This document shows, one piece after another, positions 1 through 8,002 of a stretch of DNA of 30,811 nucleotides. Source of the DNA: JALZHR01 sp036388475 (GTDB taxonomy: Bacteria > Acidobacteriota > Blastocatellia > Pyrinomonadales > Pyrinomonadaceae); the NCBI GenBank assembly GCA_036388475.1, contig DASVRT010000096.1, positions 1 through 30,811 of the forward strand. The letters are read 5' to 3'. Each line of letters opens with the position of its first letter. Positions within the stretch are counted from its first letter, which is position 1. A program made the position numbers and the translations under genes. Below the pieces are notes generated by a model. That model was not told where the DNA came from. It saw nothing but the letters and a program-made list of their open reading frames with translations, and ran no database searches.

Positions 1-118
1 CGTTGGCGGCACGACGCGAAGCCAGCAGGTTGGGAATAGCGATGGCGGCGATAATGCCGATGATTACCACGACGATTAAAAGTTCGATAAGCGAGAAGCC
101 TTTTTGGTTCGTTTTCAT
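1..118 (-). CDS. Type IV prepilin (PilA/PilE-like), partial
   Basis: Only the N-terminus is present; the gene runs off the left edge. The minus strand encodes MKTNQKGFSLIELLIVVVI followed by IGIIAAIAIPNLLASRRAAN. This is the class III signal of type IV pilins: a short basic leader, a Gly-Phe prepilin peptidase site, Glu at mature position 5, and the hydrophobic helix that packs the fibre core. The start at 118 is supported by an AGGAG-type ribosome site (complement of 131-137) 12 nt upstream. A sigma-54-like promoter lies further upstream at 192-208. The PilT/PilU ATPase at 12423-13622 fits the same machine but is a separate unit. Major pilin, minor pilin and type II pseudopilin cannot be told apart from this fragment. 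Confidence 0.93.
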   Translation of the reverse strand, partial: MKTNQKGFSLIELLIVVVIIGIIAAIAIPNLLASRRAAN

Positions 119-191
119 TTTATTTCACATTCTCCTTGGAAGTTCTTTTGGTCTTAATTTTTTCTACCTTGTCTCAGGCACTGCTCTATTA

Positions 192-208
192 AACAATCTC
201 TGTGCCAA
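192..208 (-). promoter_or_regulatory. Sigma-54-like promoter of the prepilin gene
   Basis: Read on the minus strand the site is TTGGCAC-AGAGA-TTGTT. It has the -24 GG and the TTG of the -12 box at the right spacing (GG-N10-GT). The only core departure is GT for GC at -12. It would start transcription near 182, giving a leader of about 64 nt. Pilin genes are sigma-54 dependent in several bacteria (Pseudomonas and Myxococcus pilA), which supports the reading. The site at 15736-15751 shares the TTTTGGCACA core. Confidence 0.6.
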
Positions 209-406
209 AAGGGAAGATGTCCGAAAAATGCGCAAAGCATTTCATTCTCAACGGTTACGCTGTTCGGTCAAACTGATGGAATGACAAAAACGTCTTCCGG
301 AAAGTGTTAAATAACAGTATTTGGCATTTGGCGGGTGACGATTTTTGTTATTCAAAAATCGAATGATTTCCGGTATTCTTCATTATTGAAATATCAAATA
401 AAATAA
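209..406. other. Intergenic spacer between divergent genes
   Basis: No gene is supported here. The only clear structure is a perfect 8-bp hairpin at 340-360 (GATTTTTG, 5-nt loop, CAAAAATC). Any enhancer-binding-protein site for the pilin promoter would be expected here, but I cannot name one. No Shine-Dalgarno sequence precedes the ATG at 407. Confidence 0.5.
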
Positions 407-1603
407 ATGCGACACTCCGAAAAAATTTCCGTCCTCCTTTTTCTGATAATTTTGCTGTGCAATTTTGCCTGCGCCGAAAGCGACGCCGATTTTCCGAAAA
501 TTCCCGTCTCGAAAGAGATACCGAAATTTCGCGTCGAAACCGTGGCGACCAATCTGGAAGTCGTCTGGTCAATCGTTTTCGCGCCCGACGGCAGAATATT
601 TTTGACCGAAAGACCGGGCAGAGTGCGCGTTATCGACAAAAACGGTTTAATAGTCCAGCCGTTTTTTACCGTTCCGGAGGTTGAGCCTTCGGGCGAAAGC
701 GGTTTGATGGGAATGACGCTGCATCCGGATTTCACGCAAAATCGTTTTGTTTATCTCGCTTACGCGTATCGCGACGGTAAAGGCGAGCAGCGCGTGCGCG
801 TGGCGCGTTATCGCGAAACGGGCGAAACTTTGAGCGAAGCGAAAACGATTATCGAAAATATTCCAGCCTCGCGTTATCACGCCGGCACGCGCCTGCGGTT
901 CGGTCCAGACGGCAAGCTTTATATCACGACCGGCGACGCGACCAATCAGAGCGAGGCGCAGAAGCTCTCGACGCTCGCCGGAAAAACTCTGCGCCTGAAC
1001 GACGACGGAAGCGTTCCGCCGGATAATCCGTTTATTAATCAAACGGGCGCGCGACCGGAAATCTGGACTTTCGGGCATCGCAACGCGCAAGGGTTGGATT
1101 TTCAGCCGGAAACCAATCTGATGTTTCAAACCGAGCACGGACCGAGCCTGATTGACGGCGTTTCGCTTTTTAAACGGTCGGGCGGCGACGAAGTCAATAT
1201 CGTGGAAAAGGGGAAAAATTACGGTTGGGCGAAAATCAGCCACCAGATGCGGCGCGCCGGGATGGAAACGCCGCTCGTGGAATATTCGCCGGCGATTGCT
1301 CCGGCGAGCGGAATGTTTTATCGCGGAAATCTGTTTCCCGCCTTCAAAGGCAATTTTTTTATCGGCGCTTTGAAAGGAGAAATGATTATCCGTCTGGTGC
1401 TGGACGGACGCCGCATCATCAGTCAGGATAAATTACTGGAAAAACAATACGGGCGCATTCGAGACATAGCGGAAGCGCCGGACGGCTCGATTTATTTTTC
1501 GACCTCGAACCGCGACGGTCGCGGCGCGGCGACGAAAGAAGACGACCGCCTTCTGCGAATCGTGCCGCTCGAAGATAATAAAACGAAATCGGAGACAAAA
1601 TAG
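407..1603 (+). CDS. PQQ-dependent sugar dehydrogenase (Asd/YliI, glucose/sorbosone dehydrogenase family), exported
   Basis: Residues 1-23 form a signal peptide with an AxA cleavage site (ACA/ESD), so the protein is periplasmic. The rest is the six-bladed propeller of the soluble glucose/sorbosone dehydrogenase family. Family segments are GESGLMGMTLHPDF (96-109), YHAGTRLRFGPDGKLYITTG (157-176), GHRNAQGLDF (223-232), EHGPS (243-247) and GGDEVN...KNYGW (259-274). At 398 aa it is close to E. coli YliI. Such enzymes oxidise aldose sugars using pyrroloquinoline quinone and calcium. The FKBP gene begins 13 nt after its stop, so the two are probably co-transcribed. The true substrate is unknown, and no PQQ biosynthesis gene is visible here. 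Confidence 0.88.
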   Translation: MRHSEKISVLLFLIILLCNFACAESDADFPKIPVSKEIPKFRVETVATNLEVVWSIVFAPDGRIFLTERPGRVRVIDKNGLIVQPFFTVPEVEPSGESGLMGMTLHPDFTQNRFVYLAYAYRDGKGEQRVRVARYRETGETLSEAKTIIENIPASRYHAGTRLRFGPDGKLYITTGDATNQSEAQKLSTLAGKTLRLNDDGSVPPDNPFINQTGARPEIWTFGHRNAQGLDFQPETNLMFQTEHGPSLIDGVSLFKRSGGDEVNIVEKGKNYGWAKISHQMRRAGMETPLVEYSPAIAPASGMFYRGNLFPAFKGNFFIGALKGEMIIRLVLDGRRIISQDKLLEKQYGRIRDIAEAPDGSIYFSTSNRDGRGAATKEDDRLLRIVPLEDNKTKSETK

Positions 1604-1616
1604 AGTTTACGAAAAT

Positions 1617-2111
1617 ATGAAAAAATCAATCATCTCGGTTCTTTTGATATTCGGCGTTTTCGCCGGTTTTGCTTTCAGCCAGACAAAGAAACGCACGGTC
1701 AGGCGCGGCGTGAAAACAACGGTTAAAAAGACAACGACAACAAAAACAACTATGACTACTCCAAAATCGGCGGCGGTCACGACCGCTTCGGGATTAACCT
1801 ATATCATTACGCAAAACGGCACGGGCGCGCAGCTAAAAGCGGGCGATACGGTCGTCGTCCATTACACGGGACTGCTGACGAACGGGCAGAAATTCGACAG
1901 CTCGCTCGACCGCGGCGAGCCGCTTTCGTTTCCGCTCGGCGCGGGCAGAGTGATTAAAGGCTGGGACGAAGCTCTGCAAAAACTTCGCGTCGGCGACCGC
2001 GCCACGCTGATTATTCCGCCCGCCATCGGCTACGGCGCGCGCGGCGCGGGCGCTGTCATCCCGCCCGACGCGACGCTGATTTTTATCGTCGAAATCGTGG
2101 GCGTACAGTAG
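1617..2111 (+). CDS. FKBP-type peptidyl-prolyl cis-trans isomerase, exported
   Basis: Residues 1-21 are a signal peptide (MKKSIISVLLIFGVFAGFAFSQ). A Lys/Thr-rich low-complexity linker follows (about 23-50), then one FKBP domain (about 58-163). Family signatures are GDTVVVHYTGLLTNGQKFDSS, PLSFPLGAGRVIKGWDEAL, and PPAIGYGARG...IPPDATLIFIVEIV. The aromatic and Asp residues of the FK506-binding pocket (HYTG, FDSS, VIKGW) are all present, so catalysis is expected. It would isomerise Xaa-Pro bonds in the periplasm. The Lys/Thr linker may be a flexible or wall/membrane-associating tether. It probably shares a transcript with the upstream sugar dehydrogenase. Confidence 0.94.
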   Translation: MKKSIISVLLIFGVFAGFAFSQTKKRTVRRGVKTTVKKTTTTKTTMTTPKSAAVTTASGLTYIITQNGTGAQLKAGDTVVVHYTGLLTNGQKFDSSLDRGEPLSFPLGAGRVIKGWDEALQKLRVGDRATLIIPPAIGYGARGAGAVIPPDATLIFIVEIVGVQ

Positions 2112-2122
2112 ACTTTAAGGAA

Positions 2123-2309
2123 TCAGCCACAGAGAGGACAGAGAAAAACAGAGAAGAATGAAGCCGCAGATTCAGGTGGATAAGCGCAGATTATTAACAG
2201 GACGGAGTGGGCTTCGCGGCTTGATACTCAGGATAAATCTTTTTCTTATCTGAGTTAATCCGTGAAAATCTGTGGTTTCATTTCTCTATGTGTTCTGTGT
2301 CCTCGGCGG
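2123..2309. repeat. Imperfect palindromic intergenic repeat (dispersed family)
   Basis: The spacer between the FKBP and ribonuclease genes is an imperfect inverted repeat. The left arm has CAGCCACAGAG-AGGACAGAG and GCCGCAGATT. The right arm reads, reverse complemented, CCGCCGAGGACACAG and AAACCACAGATT. The words CCACAGAT, GGACAC and CGGATT recur in the element at 23588-23807 and in the half-element at 18601-18676. No coding potential is apparent. Confidence 0.65.
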
Positions 2310-2332
2310 CAGATTCACCAGTGTTTAAATAA

Positions 2333-3814
2333 ATGAACCAGCTAACAACTTCCGAACTGACGGCGCTGGCGCGGCAGGCATTGATTAAAGACGGTTTCAG
2401 AACGGATTTTCCGTCGCCGGTGACGGAAGCCGCACAGTCGCTCGATGAACGCCGGATAATTTCAAATGCCGCCGCTTCCGTTAAAGATTTGCGCGCGCTG
2501 CTCTGGTCTTCGATTGATAACGCCTCGTCGCGCGACCTCGACCAGGTGGAATACGCCGAAAAACTTCCCCGAGGCGACATTCGCCTGCTGGTGGGAATCG
2601 CCGACGTTGACGAGTTTGTGCCGAAAGATTCGTTAATCGATAAGTTCGCCGCCGCAAATACGGTTTCGATTTATACGGGAAGCCGCGTTTTTTCGATGCT
2701 GCCCGAACGGCTTTCGACCGATTTGACTTCCTTGCTCGACGGCTTTGAACGCCTCGCCGTCGTCACGGAAATAATTATCACTCAGAACGGCGACGTCGAA
2801 ACGGTCAACTTTTTTCGCGCTCTGGTGCGCAATTACGCCAAGCTTTCTTATGAAGAAATCGGCGCTTGGCTTGAAGGAAACGGCGCAATTCCCGAAGCGC
2901 TGGTCAAAATTCCGGCGCTCGAAGCGCAAATTCGCCTTCAGCAGGAAGCCGCCCTGCGCCTGCGCGAATTCAGAAAACAAAACGGCGCGCTGGAATTTGA
3001 AACCGTCGAAGCCGCGCCCGTCATCGAAAACGATAAAATCACCGACCTGAAAATAGAGAAACGCAGTGCCGCGCGCGATATCATCGAAAATTTTATGGTG
3101 ACGGCGAACGTCGAAATGGCGGAATTTCTGGAAAAGCGCAACGCCGTTTCGCTGCGCCGCGTCGTCAGAACGCCGGAAAGATGGAATCGCATTGTCGAAA
3201 TCGCTCGCTCTTTCAATGAAAATTTGCCCGCCAATCCGGATTCGCTCGCGCTCGCCGAATTTCTGGCGCGGCGCAGGGCGGCTGACCCGACGCATTATCC
3301 GGACCTTTCATTGTCGATTATCAAACTGCTCGGCGCGAGCGAATACGTCGTGCAGGAAGCGGGCGCGCAAACGGGCGGTCATTTCGGTTTAGCCGTCTCC
3401 GATTACACGCATTCGACCGCGCCGAATCGCCGTTATGCCGATTTAATCGTGCAGCGATTGGTCAAAGCGACGCTGGCGGGCGAGCCTTCGCCGTATACTT
3501 TCGAAGAATTAAGCGCCATCGCCGCGCGCTGCAACGAGCGCGAAAGCGCCGCGCGCAAAGTCGAGCGGCAAATGCGCAAGACAGTTGCCGCCAGCGTGAT
3601 GGCGGCGCACATCGGCGAAACGTTTGAAGCCGTCGTGACCGGCATCACCGCCGGAGGAACGTTTGCGAGAATCACGAATCCGCCGGTTGACGGGCGCCTC
3701 GTCGCGGGCGAAGAAGGCTTGCAGGTCGGCGAGAAAGTGCGCGTGCGTCTGATTAAAACCGAACCGGAGCGAGGCTTTATAGATTTTGCGCGTGAAAGCG
3801 TAAAAGAATTTTAA
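2333..3814 (+). CDS. RNB-domain (RNase II/R family) exoribonuclease
   Basis: The protein is a 493-aa RNB-family enzyme. Acidic catalytic residues lie in SIDNASSRDLDQ (60-71): D62, D68 and D70 match three of the four Mg-binding aspartates of RNase II, and the fourth is Gln71. Later come GGHFGLAVSDYTHSTAPNRR-YADL (about 348-372, matching the RNase R segment YTHFTSPIRRYPDL) and a C-terminal S1-like OB domain (about 420-488). N-terminal cold-shock domains of typical RNase II/R are absent, which explains the short length. Predicted role is 3'-to-5' hydrolysis of single-stranded RNA. A long perfect hairpin ending in a short T-run begins three bases after the stop. I would not call it rnr or rnb. 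Confidence 0.9.
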   Translation: MNQLTTSELTALARQALIKDGFRTDFPSPVTEAAQSLDERRIISNAAASVKDLRALLWSSIDNASSRDLDQVEYAEKLPRGDIRLLVGIADVDEFVPKDSLIDKFAAANTVSIYTGSRVFSMLPERLSTDLTSLLDGFERLAVVTEIIITQNGDVETVNFFRALVRNYAKLSYEEIGAWLEGNGAIPEALVKIPALEAQIRLQQEAALRLREFRKQNGALEFETVEAAPVIENDKITDLKIEKRSAARDIIENFMVTANVEMAEFLEKRNAVSLRRVVRTPERWNRIVEIARSFNENLPANPDSLALAEFLARRRAADPTHYPDLSLSIIKLLGASEYVVQEAGAQTGGHFGLAVSDYTHSTAPNRRYADLIVQRLVKATLAGEPSPYTFEELSAIAARCNERESAARKVERQMRKTVAASVMAAHIGETFEAVVTGITAGGTFARITNPPVDGRLVAGEEGLQVGEKVRVRLIKTEPERGFIDFARESVKEF

Positions 3815-3816
3815 AG

Positions 3817-3893
3817 GCAGAAACGCGGGCGGTGACGGAGCGTATCGTTCAAGTTAAAGAACACGCTCCGTCACCGCCCGCGTTTCTGCTTTT
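3817..3893 (+). terminator. 27-bp perfect hairpin with T-run, probable terminator
   Basis: Arms at 3817-3843 and 3863-3889 are perfect reverse complements (27 bp) around a 19-nt loop, followed by TTTT. The stem is much longer than a normal intrinsic terminator. It contains the word CGCGGGCGGT, also found in the hairpin at 29856-30002. Its first 13 nt (GCAGAAACGCGGG) recur inside the regulator gene at 27555-27567. Confidence 0.75.
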
Positions 3894-3896
3894 GCA

Positions 3897-4205
3897 ATAA
3901 AAAGTATTTTATTTTTCCCGCGAATGAATTAAATTAGAAGAGTTGCAGCATTTCGCCGAAACCGACGGGTTAATTCGAGTATATTATTGTCTTAACTTGA
4001 CTTACAAAGAAAATTAACGTAAAAATGGGCGGAATTAAACGGTAATTGAATCAGAATAATTTAAATTTATAAATTAAGTGCGGCTGGATAAACAGAAGCG
4101 ATTGAAAAAGCGGGCAGAGAGCTGTCTTTATATATCCAACGCTGTATTTCCCGAAAGTTTCATTGCCGCGCTTCGTAATTTGCGCTGGAGGTTTTAATAA
4201 ATACT
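3897..4205. other. AT-rich leader region of the sdh locus
   Basis: No gene is supported in this roughly 310-nt gap. It contains the putative promoter at 3997-4025 and a GGAGG ribosome site (4187-4191) 14 nt before the SdhC ATG, an unusually long spacing. No in-frame alternative start lies closer. The leader would be about 170 nt. No conserved riboswitch fold was recognised. Confidence 0.5.
3997..4025 (+). promoter_or_regulatory. Putative sigma-70-type promoter for the sdh operon
   Basis: TTGACT (3997-4002), a 17-nt spacer, then TAAAAA (4020-4025): 5/6 and 4/6 matches to consensus. It is the best candidate in the AT-rich region ahead of the Sdh anchor gene. Confidence 0.4.
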
Positions 4206-5000
4206 ATGGCTTCGGCAAGTCTTCCGATAAGACGTTCGTTCGGGCAAACCATGCGTCGAGGCGCCTGGTGGGCGTATCCGATAGTGGTTTTTTTAGCTTT
4301 ATCGGCTTTTGTCGTTTATTCGACGTGGGCGGCGTTTCAGGGCGAGCATTATCGTTTCGGTCCGTATCTCTCGCCGTTTTATTCGCCTGAGCTAATCGGC
4401 TCTTCCGAAGCTTTGTTCGGCGCAAAGCCGGGCTGGATTCCCGATTGGCTGCCTTTTTCGCCCGCATTGCTTATCTTGTGGGCGCCCGCCGGATTTCGTT
4501 TCACCTGTTACTACTATCGCGGCGCGTATTACAAAGCTTTCTGGGCTGACCCGCCGTCGTGCGCCGTCGGCGAGCCGCGTCACAATTATCGCGGCGAGCG
4601 AAAATTTCCGCTCGTTCTGCAAAACGTGCATCGCTATTTTCTTTATCTGGCGCTTATTTTTATTGTTTTTCTGGCGCACGACGTCTGGGAAGCGCTGTGG
4701 TTTACCGACGCGAGCGGCAAAACTTCTTTCGGCATCGGCGTCGGCACGATAGTTCTGGCGCTGACGGTTTTCTTTCTCGCCGGTTATACGTTCAGCTGTC
4801 ACAGCTTGCGCCATCTGGTCGGCGGCAAATGCGACGAGCTTTCAAGCAAGCCGCTTCGCTGCGCGACTTACAACTGCGTCAGCGCGCTGAATCGAAAGCA
4901 TATGGTGTGGGCTTGGCTGAGCCTGTTTTTCGTCGGCTTTTCCGATATTTACGTGCGGCTCTGTTCGATGGGCGTTTGGGCGGATTGGAGAATTCTTTAA
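4206..5000 (+). CDS. sdhC: Succinate dehydrogenase cytochrome b-type membrane anchor (SdhC-like, single-subunit type)
   Basis: The 264-aa protein has about five membrane helices (roughly 22-42, 83-100, 141-165, 175-196, 232-252). Several histidines near helix ends could ligate heme (H142, H158, H199, H203, H232). Its size, FGPYLSPFYSP segment and place upstream of SdhA and SdhB resemble the single large anchor of the mycobacterial Sdh1 type rather than separate SdhC and SdhD. It would hold the SdhAB head to the membrane and pass electrons to quinone. No separate sdhD is present. Identification leans partly on synteny, because anchors diverge quickly. A small inverted repeat and one gene separate it from sdhA. 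Confidence 0.8.
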   Translation: MASASLPIRRSFGQTMRRGAWWAYPIVVFLALSAFVVYSTWAAFQGEHYRFGPYLSPFYSPELIGSSEALFGAKPGWIPDWLPFSPALLILWAPAGFRFTCYYYRGAYYKAFWADPPSCAVGEPRHNYRGERKFPLVLQNVHRYFLYLALIFIVFLAHDVWEALWFTDASGKTSFGIGVGTIVLALTVFFLAGYTFSCHSLRHLVGGKCDELSSKPLRCATYNCVSALNRKHMVWAWLSLFFVGFSDIYVRLCSMGVWADWRIL

Positions 5001-5014
5001 CAAAAGGAAGGCGG

Positions 5015-5060
5015 AATGATGAATGGTGAATTCGTTTTAATTCATCATTAATTCACCATT
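5015..5060. repeat. Intergenic inverted repeat with permuted arms (A-B-A'-B')
   Basis: Arm A AATGATGAAT (5015-5024) pairs perfectly with 5040-5049. Arm B AATGGTGAATT (5022-5032) pairs perfectly with 5050-5060. The order A-B-A'-B' means the two helices exclude each other as simple hairpins. It lies between the Sdh anchor gene and the next gene of the same operon. Confidence 0.75.
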
Positions 5061-5079
5061 TCTTTTGGCAAGGAAAAGT

Positions 5080-5568
5080 ATGAAACTGGCAAAATTATTA
5101 AAAAAGCTGGGCGGGCTTTGTTTTTTGCTGGTGTGGATTCCGTTTGCAATAGTGATGATAAATGGACCGCTCCGTTTAGCGACGGGAGATGTCAAAGAAG
5201 CGCAGGTCGTTGAATCTCTCCTTGCCGGTCCCTGGCTGTACGCATTAGGCGCGTTGTTTGCCGGAACATTTATTTTTTTTATTGCTTCGATGATAGTCGG
5301 CGGATTGGCGAACCAACGAATTCTGGCGAGCGGGCAAGACGCCGAAGCGAAAATACTTGATATGAAGGATACCGGAACTCGAACAAACGACAATCCGCAA
5401 ATTGAATTTACTTTGGAAATACAACCGGCAAATTATCCGGCATTTGTCGCGCAAGCCCTTCAAACCGTTTCGATAATTGAACTGCCGGCATACCAGCGCG
5501 GCAAAAGTTTATACGTCAAGTTTATTCCCGAAACAAATCAGGTGGCGATTGTCGGACCGAAAATTTAA
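5080..5568 (+). CDS. Two-helix membrane protein of unknown function inside the sdh operon
   Basis: The start chosen is the ATG at 5080, with AAGG 6-7 nt upstream. A TTG at 5065 would add five residues but has no ribosome site. The 162-aa product has two membrane helices (about 9-28 and 53-76). A soluble C-terminal domain includes ASGQDAEAKILDMKDTGT, NDNPQIEFTLEI and GKSLYVKFIPETNQVAIVG. That pattern is reminiscent of the small beta domain of DUF3592-like membrane proteins, but the resemblance is weak. It lies between the Sdh anchor and SdhA genes with a 40-nt gap to SdhA. Location suggests an accessory role in the Sdh complex, which is inference only. Confidence 0.75.
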   Translation: MKLAKLLKKLGGLCFLLVWIPFAIVMINGPLRLATGDVKEAQVVESLLAGPWLYALGALFAGTFIFFIASMIVGGLANQRILASGQDAEAKILDMKDTGTRTNDNPQIEFTLEIQPANYPAFVAQALQTVSIIELPAYQRGKSLYVKFIPETNQVAIVGPKI

Positions 5569-5608
5569 TTAGCCGATAGCATTATTTATTAGTTCAATAC
5601 TCTCTTTT

Positions 5609-7417
5609 ATGGCTGAATATCAAACTTTTGAACACGACGTTCTTGTAATCGGAGCCGGCGGCGCGGGACTTCGCGCGGCGATTGAAGCATCGGCGGGCGT
5701 TTCGGTCGGTCTGGTTTGCAAATCGCTGCTCGGAAAAGCGCATACCGTGATGGCGGAAGGCGGAATGGCGGCGGCGATGGCGAACGTCGACGAACGCGAC
5801 AACTGGAAAGTTCATTTTTCAGACACGATGCGCGGCGGTCAATACATCAATAACTGGCGAATGGCGGAGCTTCACGCCAGGGAAGCGCCCGCCCGCGTGC
5901 GTGAACTGGAAGCGTGGGGCGCGGTTTTCGACAGAACGAAAGACGGGCGCATTCTGCAAAGAAATTTCGGCGGGCATCGCTACCCGCGCCTCGCGCACGT
6001 CGGCGACCGCACCGGTCTGGAAATGATTCGCACGCTGCAAGACCACGGCATTCATCAGGGCATCGAAGTTTATATGGAAGTCACCGTGATTGCGCTGCTC
6101 AAAGACGGCGAACGCGTGGTCGGCGCGTTCGCCTACGAGCGCGAGCACGGCAGATTTCGGATTTTTAAGGCGAAAGCCGTTATCCTGGCGACCGGCGGAA
6201 TCGGGCGCGCGTATAAAATCACGAGCAACAGCTGGGAAGGCACGGGCGACGGGCATTCGCTCGCCTTTGACGCGGGCGCGGAATTGATTGATATGGAATT
6301 CATTCAATTTCACCCGACCGGAATGGTTTACCCGCCGAGCGTGCGCGGAATTCTCGTCACCGAAGGCGTGCGCGGCGAAGGCGGAATTTTGAAAAACTCG
6401 GAAGGTCGCCGCTTTATGTTCGACGACATTCCCGACAACTACAAAGACCAGACCGCCGACACGCCCGAAGAAGGCTGGCGCTACACGCAGGGCGACAAAA
6501 ATGCGCGCCGCCCGCCGGAATTATTAACGCGCGACCACGTGGCGCGCTGCATCGTCCGCGAAGTAAAAGCCGGACGCGGAACGCCGAACGGCGGCGTTTA
6601 TCTCGACATCGCCTGGATTAAGGAAAAAATTTCCAACGCGCCGGAACACATCAGGAAAAAACTGCCGAGTATGTATCACCAATTCAAGCAGCTCGCGGAT
6701 TTGGATATTACGACGACGCCGATGGAAGTCGGACCGACGACGCATTATATAATGGGCGGCGTGCGCGTCGATGCCGATACGCAAATGTCCACCGTGCCGG
6801 GACTTTTTGCCGCCGGTGAATGCGCGGCGGGAATCAACGGCGCGAATCGTCTGGGCGGAAACTCGCTTTCGGATTTACTTGTTTTCGGCAAGCGCGCCGG
6901 AGAATACGCGGCGAAATTTGCGCAGGAAAACGATTTCGGAAGCATCAATAACGAGCAGGTTGAAAAAACCGCGCGCTGGTCGCTGGAAGCGTTTGACCGC
7001 ACGAACGGCGAAAATCCTTTCGCCATCCAGCACGGATTGCAGGAAATGATGCAGGATTTGGTCGGCATCGTGCGAACCGAAGACGAAATGCAGCGCGCGC
7101 TGGTCGGCATCAAAGCGCTGAGAGAGCGGCGCGAAAAAATCAGCCTGACGGGCAACATAGATTTTAATCCGAGCTGGCACACGGCGCTCGATTTGCACAA
7201 TCTGCTGAACGTTTCCGAAGCGATTACGCTCGCCGCCATCGAGCGCAAGGAAAGCCGCGGCGGGCAGTTTCGCGACGATTATCCGGCGAAAGATGCGGAA
7301 TTTGCCAAATTCAATTTTACGGTTAAAAAAGGTGCGGACGGCGAAATGCAGATTGCGCGCGTGCCGATTCCCGAAATGCCCGCCGAACTGGAACAGATTA
7401 TCGAGGAGATGGGCTAG
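5609..7417 (+). CDS. sdhA: Succinate dehydrogenase flavoprotein subunit
   Basis: This 602-aa flavoprotein has the Rossmann motif GAGGAG (15-20). H45 in AHTVMAEGG is the histidine expected to carry covalent FAD. Substrate-site motifs are FHPTG (about 232-236), the catalytic-arginine region LTRDHVARCIVREV, HYIMGG (about 378) and GECAAGINGANRLGGNSL (about 400-417). The C-terminal capping helical region is complete. It oxidises succinate to fumarate in the TCA cycle on the cytoplasmic face and passes electrons to SdhB. Fumarate reductase is possible from sequence alone. A start with no Shine-Dalgarno sequence is shared by several genes here. Confidence 0.96.
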   Translation: MAEYQTFEHDVLVIGAGGAGLRAAIEASAGVSVGLVCKSLLGKAHTVMAEGGMAAAMANVDERDNWKVHFSDTMRGGQYINNWRMAELHAREAPARVRELEAWGAVFDRTKDGRILQRNFGGHRYPRLAHVGDRTGLEMIRTLQDHGIHQGIEVYMEVTVIALLKDGERVVGAFAYEREHGRFRIFKAKAVILATGGIGRAYKITSNSWEGTGDGHSLAFDAGAELIDMEFIQFHPTGMVYPPSVRGILVTEGVRGEGGILKNSEGRRFMFDDIPDNYKDQTADTPEEGWRYTQGDKNARRPPELLTRDHVARCIVREVKAGRGTPNGGVYLDIAWIKEKISNAPEHIRKKLPSMYHQFKQLADLDITTTPMEVGPTTHYIMGGVRVDADTQMSTVPGLFAAGECAAGINGANRLGGNSLSDLLVFGKRAGEYAAKFAQENDFGSINNEQVEKTARWSLEAFDRTNGENPFAIQHGLQEMMQDLVGIVRTEDEMQRALVGIKALRERREKISLTGNIDFNPSWHTALDLHNLLNVSEAITLAAIERKESRGGQFRDDYPAKDAEFAKFNFTVKKGADGEMQIARVPIPEMPAELEQIIEEMG

Positions 7418-7442
7418 TTTTTATGACCGTTAATATTTAACG

Positions 7443-7958
7443 ATGAAAACCGCATCTTTAGTCAAAGACATTCCCATTTGGATTTACATTTTTTTCGGCG
7501 CAATCGGCGTCGGAGCGACAGTTTATCAAATGATGGTCATCGTTCCGGAATTTAACCGCGATATTCCGAACGGTATGATAGCTTTCGCGCAAAGCCGCGT
7601 CGAACCGAGGGATTTCTGGACTTCGCCGCTGTGGAACATCGGTTATTTAATGGCAATAATCGCGTTAATCGTCAACTGGAAAACAAAAAGAAGAAAATGG
7701 CTGCTATTGTCAGTCGGATTTATGCTGGCAGCGACGATTTTTACAATTGTTTATTTTATTCCTCGTTTGGGTATTATGGGAATTCTGGACGACAAGCCGT
7801 CCGAGGATTTAAATCTGTTGACTCAAACGATAAAGCAATGGACGGCGAATGACGTATTTCGCTTTTGGATTTTTATTGTTCCGGCTTTCTTTTTTGGATT
7901 AAAAGCGGCAGTTGTGCCTTTAAAAGAAAGCTTGCCGGAAATCAACAACCCTTCTTAG
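7443..7958 (+). CDS. Four-helix DUF1772-like membrane protein inside the sdh operon
   Basis: The 171-aa protein has four predicted helices (about 10-33, 62-79, 86-107, 138-157). GVGATVYQMMVIVPEF in the first, TIVYFIPRLGIM at the end of the third and WTANDVFRFW before the fourth follow the layout of DUF1772 (anthrone-oxygenase-like) proteins. No function can be assigned from this. It lies 25 nt after sdhA and 44 nt before sdhB, so it is almost certainly co-transcribed with both. With the protein at 5080-5568 it makes two extra membrane proteins threaded through the sdh operon. Possible roles are an accessory anchor or assembly factor, or a passenger gene. Confidence 0.75.
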   Translation: MKTASLVKDIPIWIYIFFGAIGVGATVYQMMVIVPEFNRDIPNGMIAFAQSRVEPRDFWTSPLWNIGYLMAIIALIVNWKTKRRKWLLLSVGFMLAATIFTIVYFIPRLGIMGILDDKPSEDLNLLTQTIKQWTANDVFRFWIFIVPAFFFGLKAAVVPLKESLPEINNPS

Positions 7959-8002
7959 CAAGAGAAACGGCAATTGCCGCCTTCGAACTATCTTAAATAT
8001 TT

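Noticed and set aside
647..1243. Long antisense open frames inside real genes (e.g. 647-1243, 20654-21214, 11521-12279, all in other frames)
   Set aside because: High GC at codon position 3 opens opposite frames. They lack sensible domain content, and the true frames contain clear families.
5065..5079. TTG start extending the two-helix protein by five residues
   Set aside because: AAGG is placed correctly for the ATG at 5080, and the extension lies in repeat DNA.
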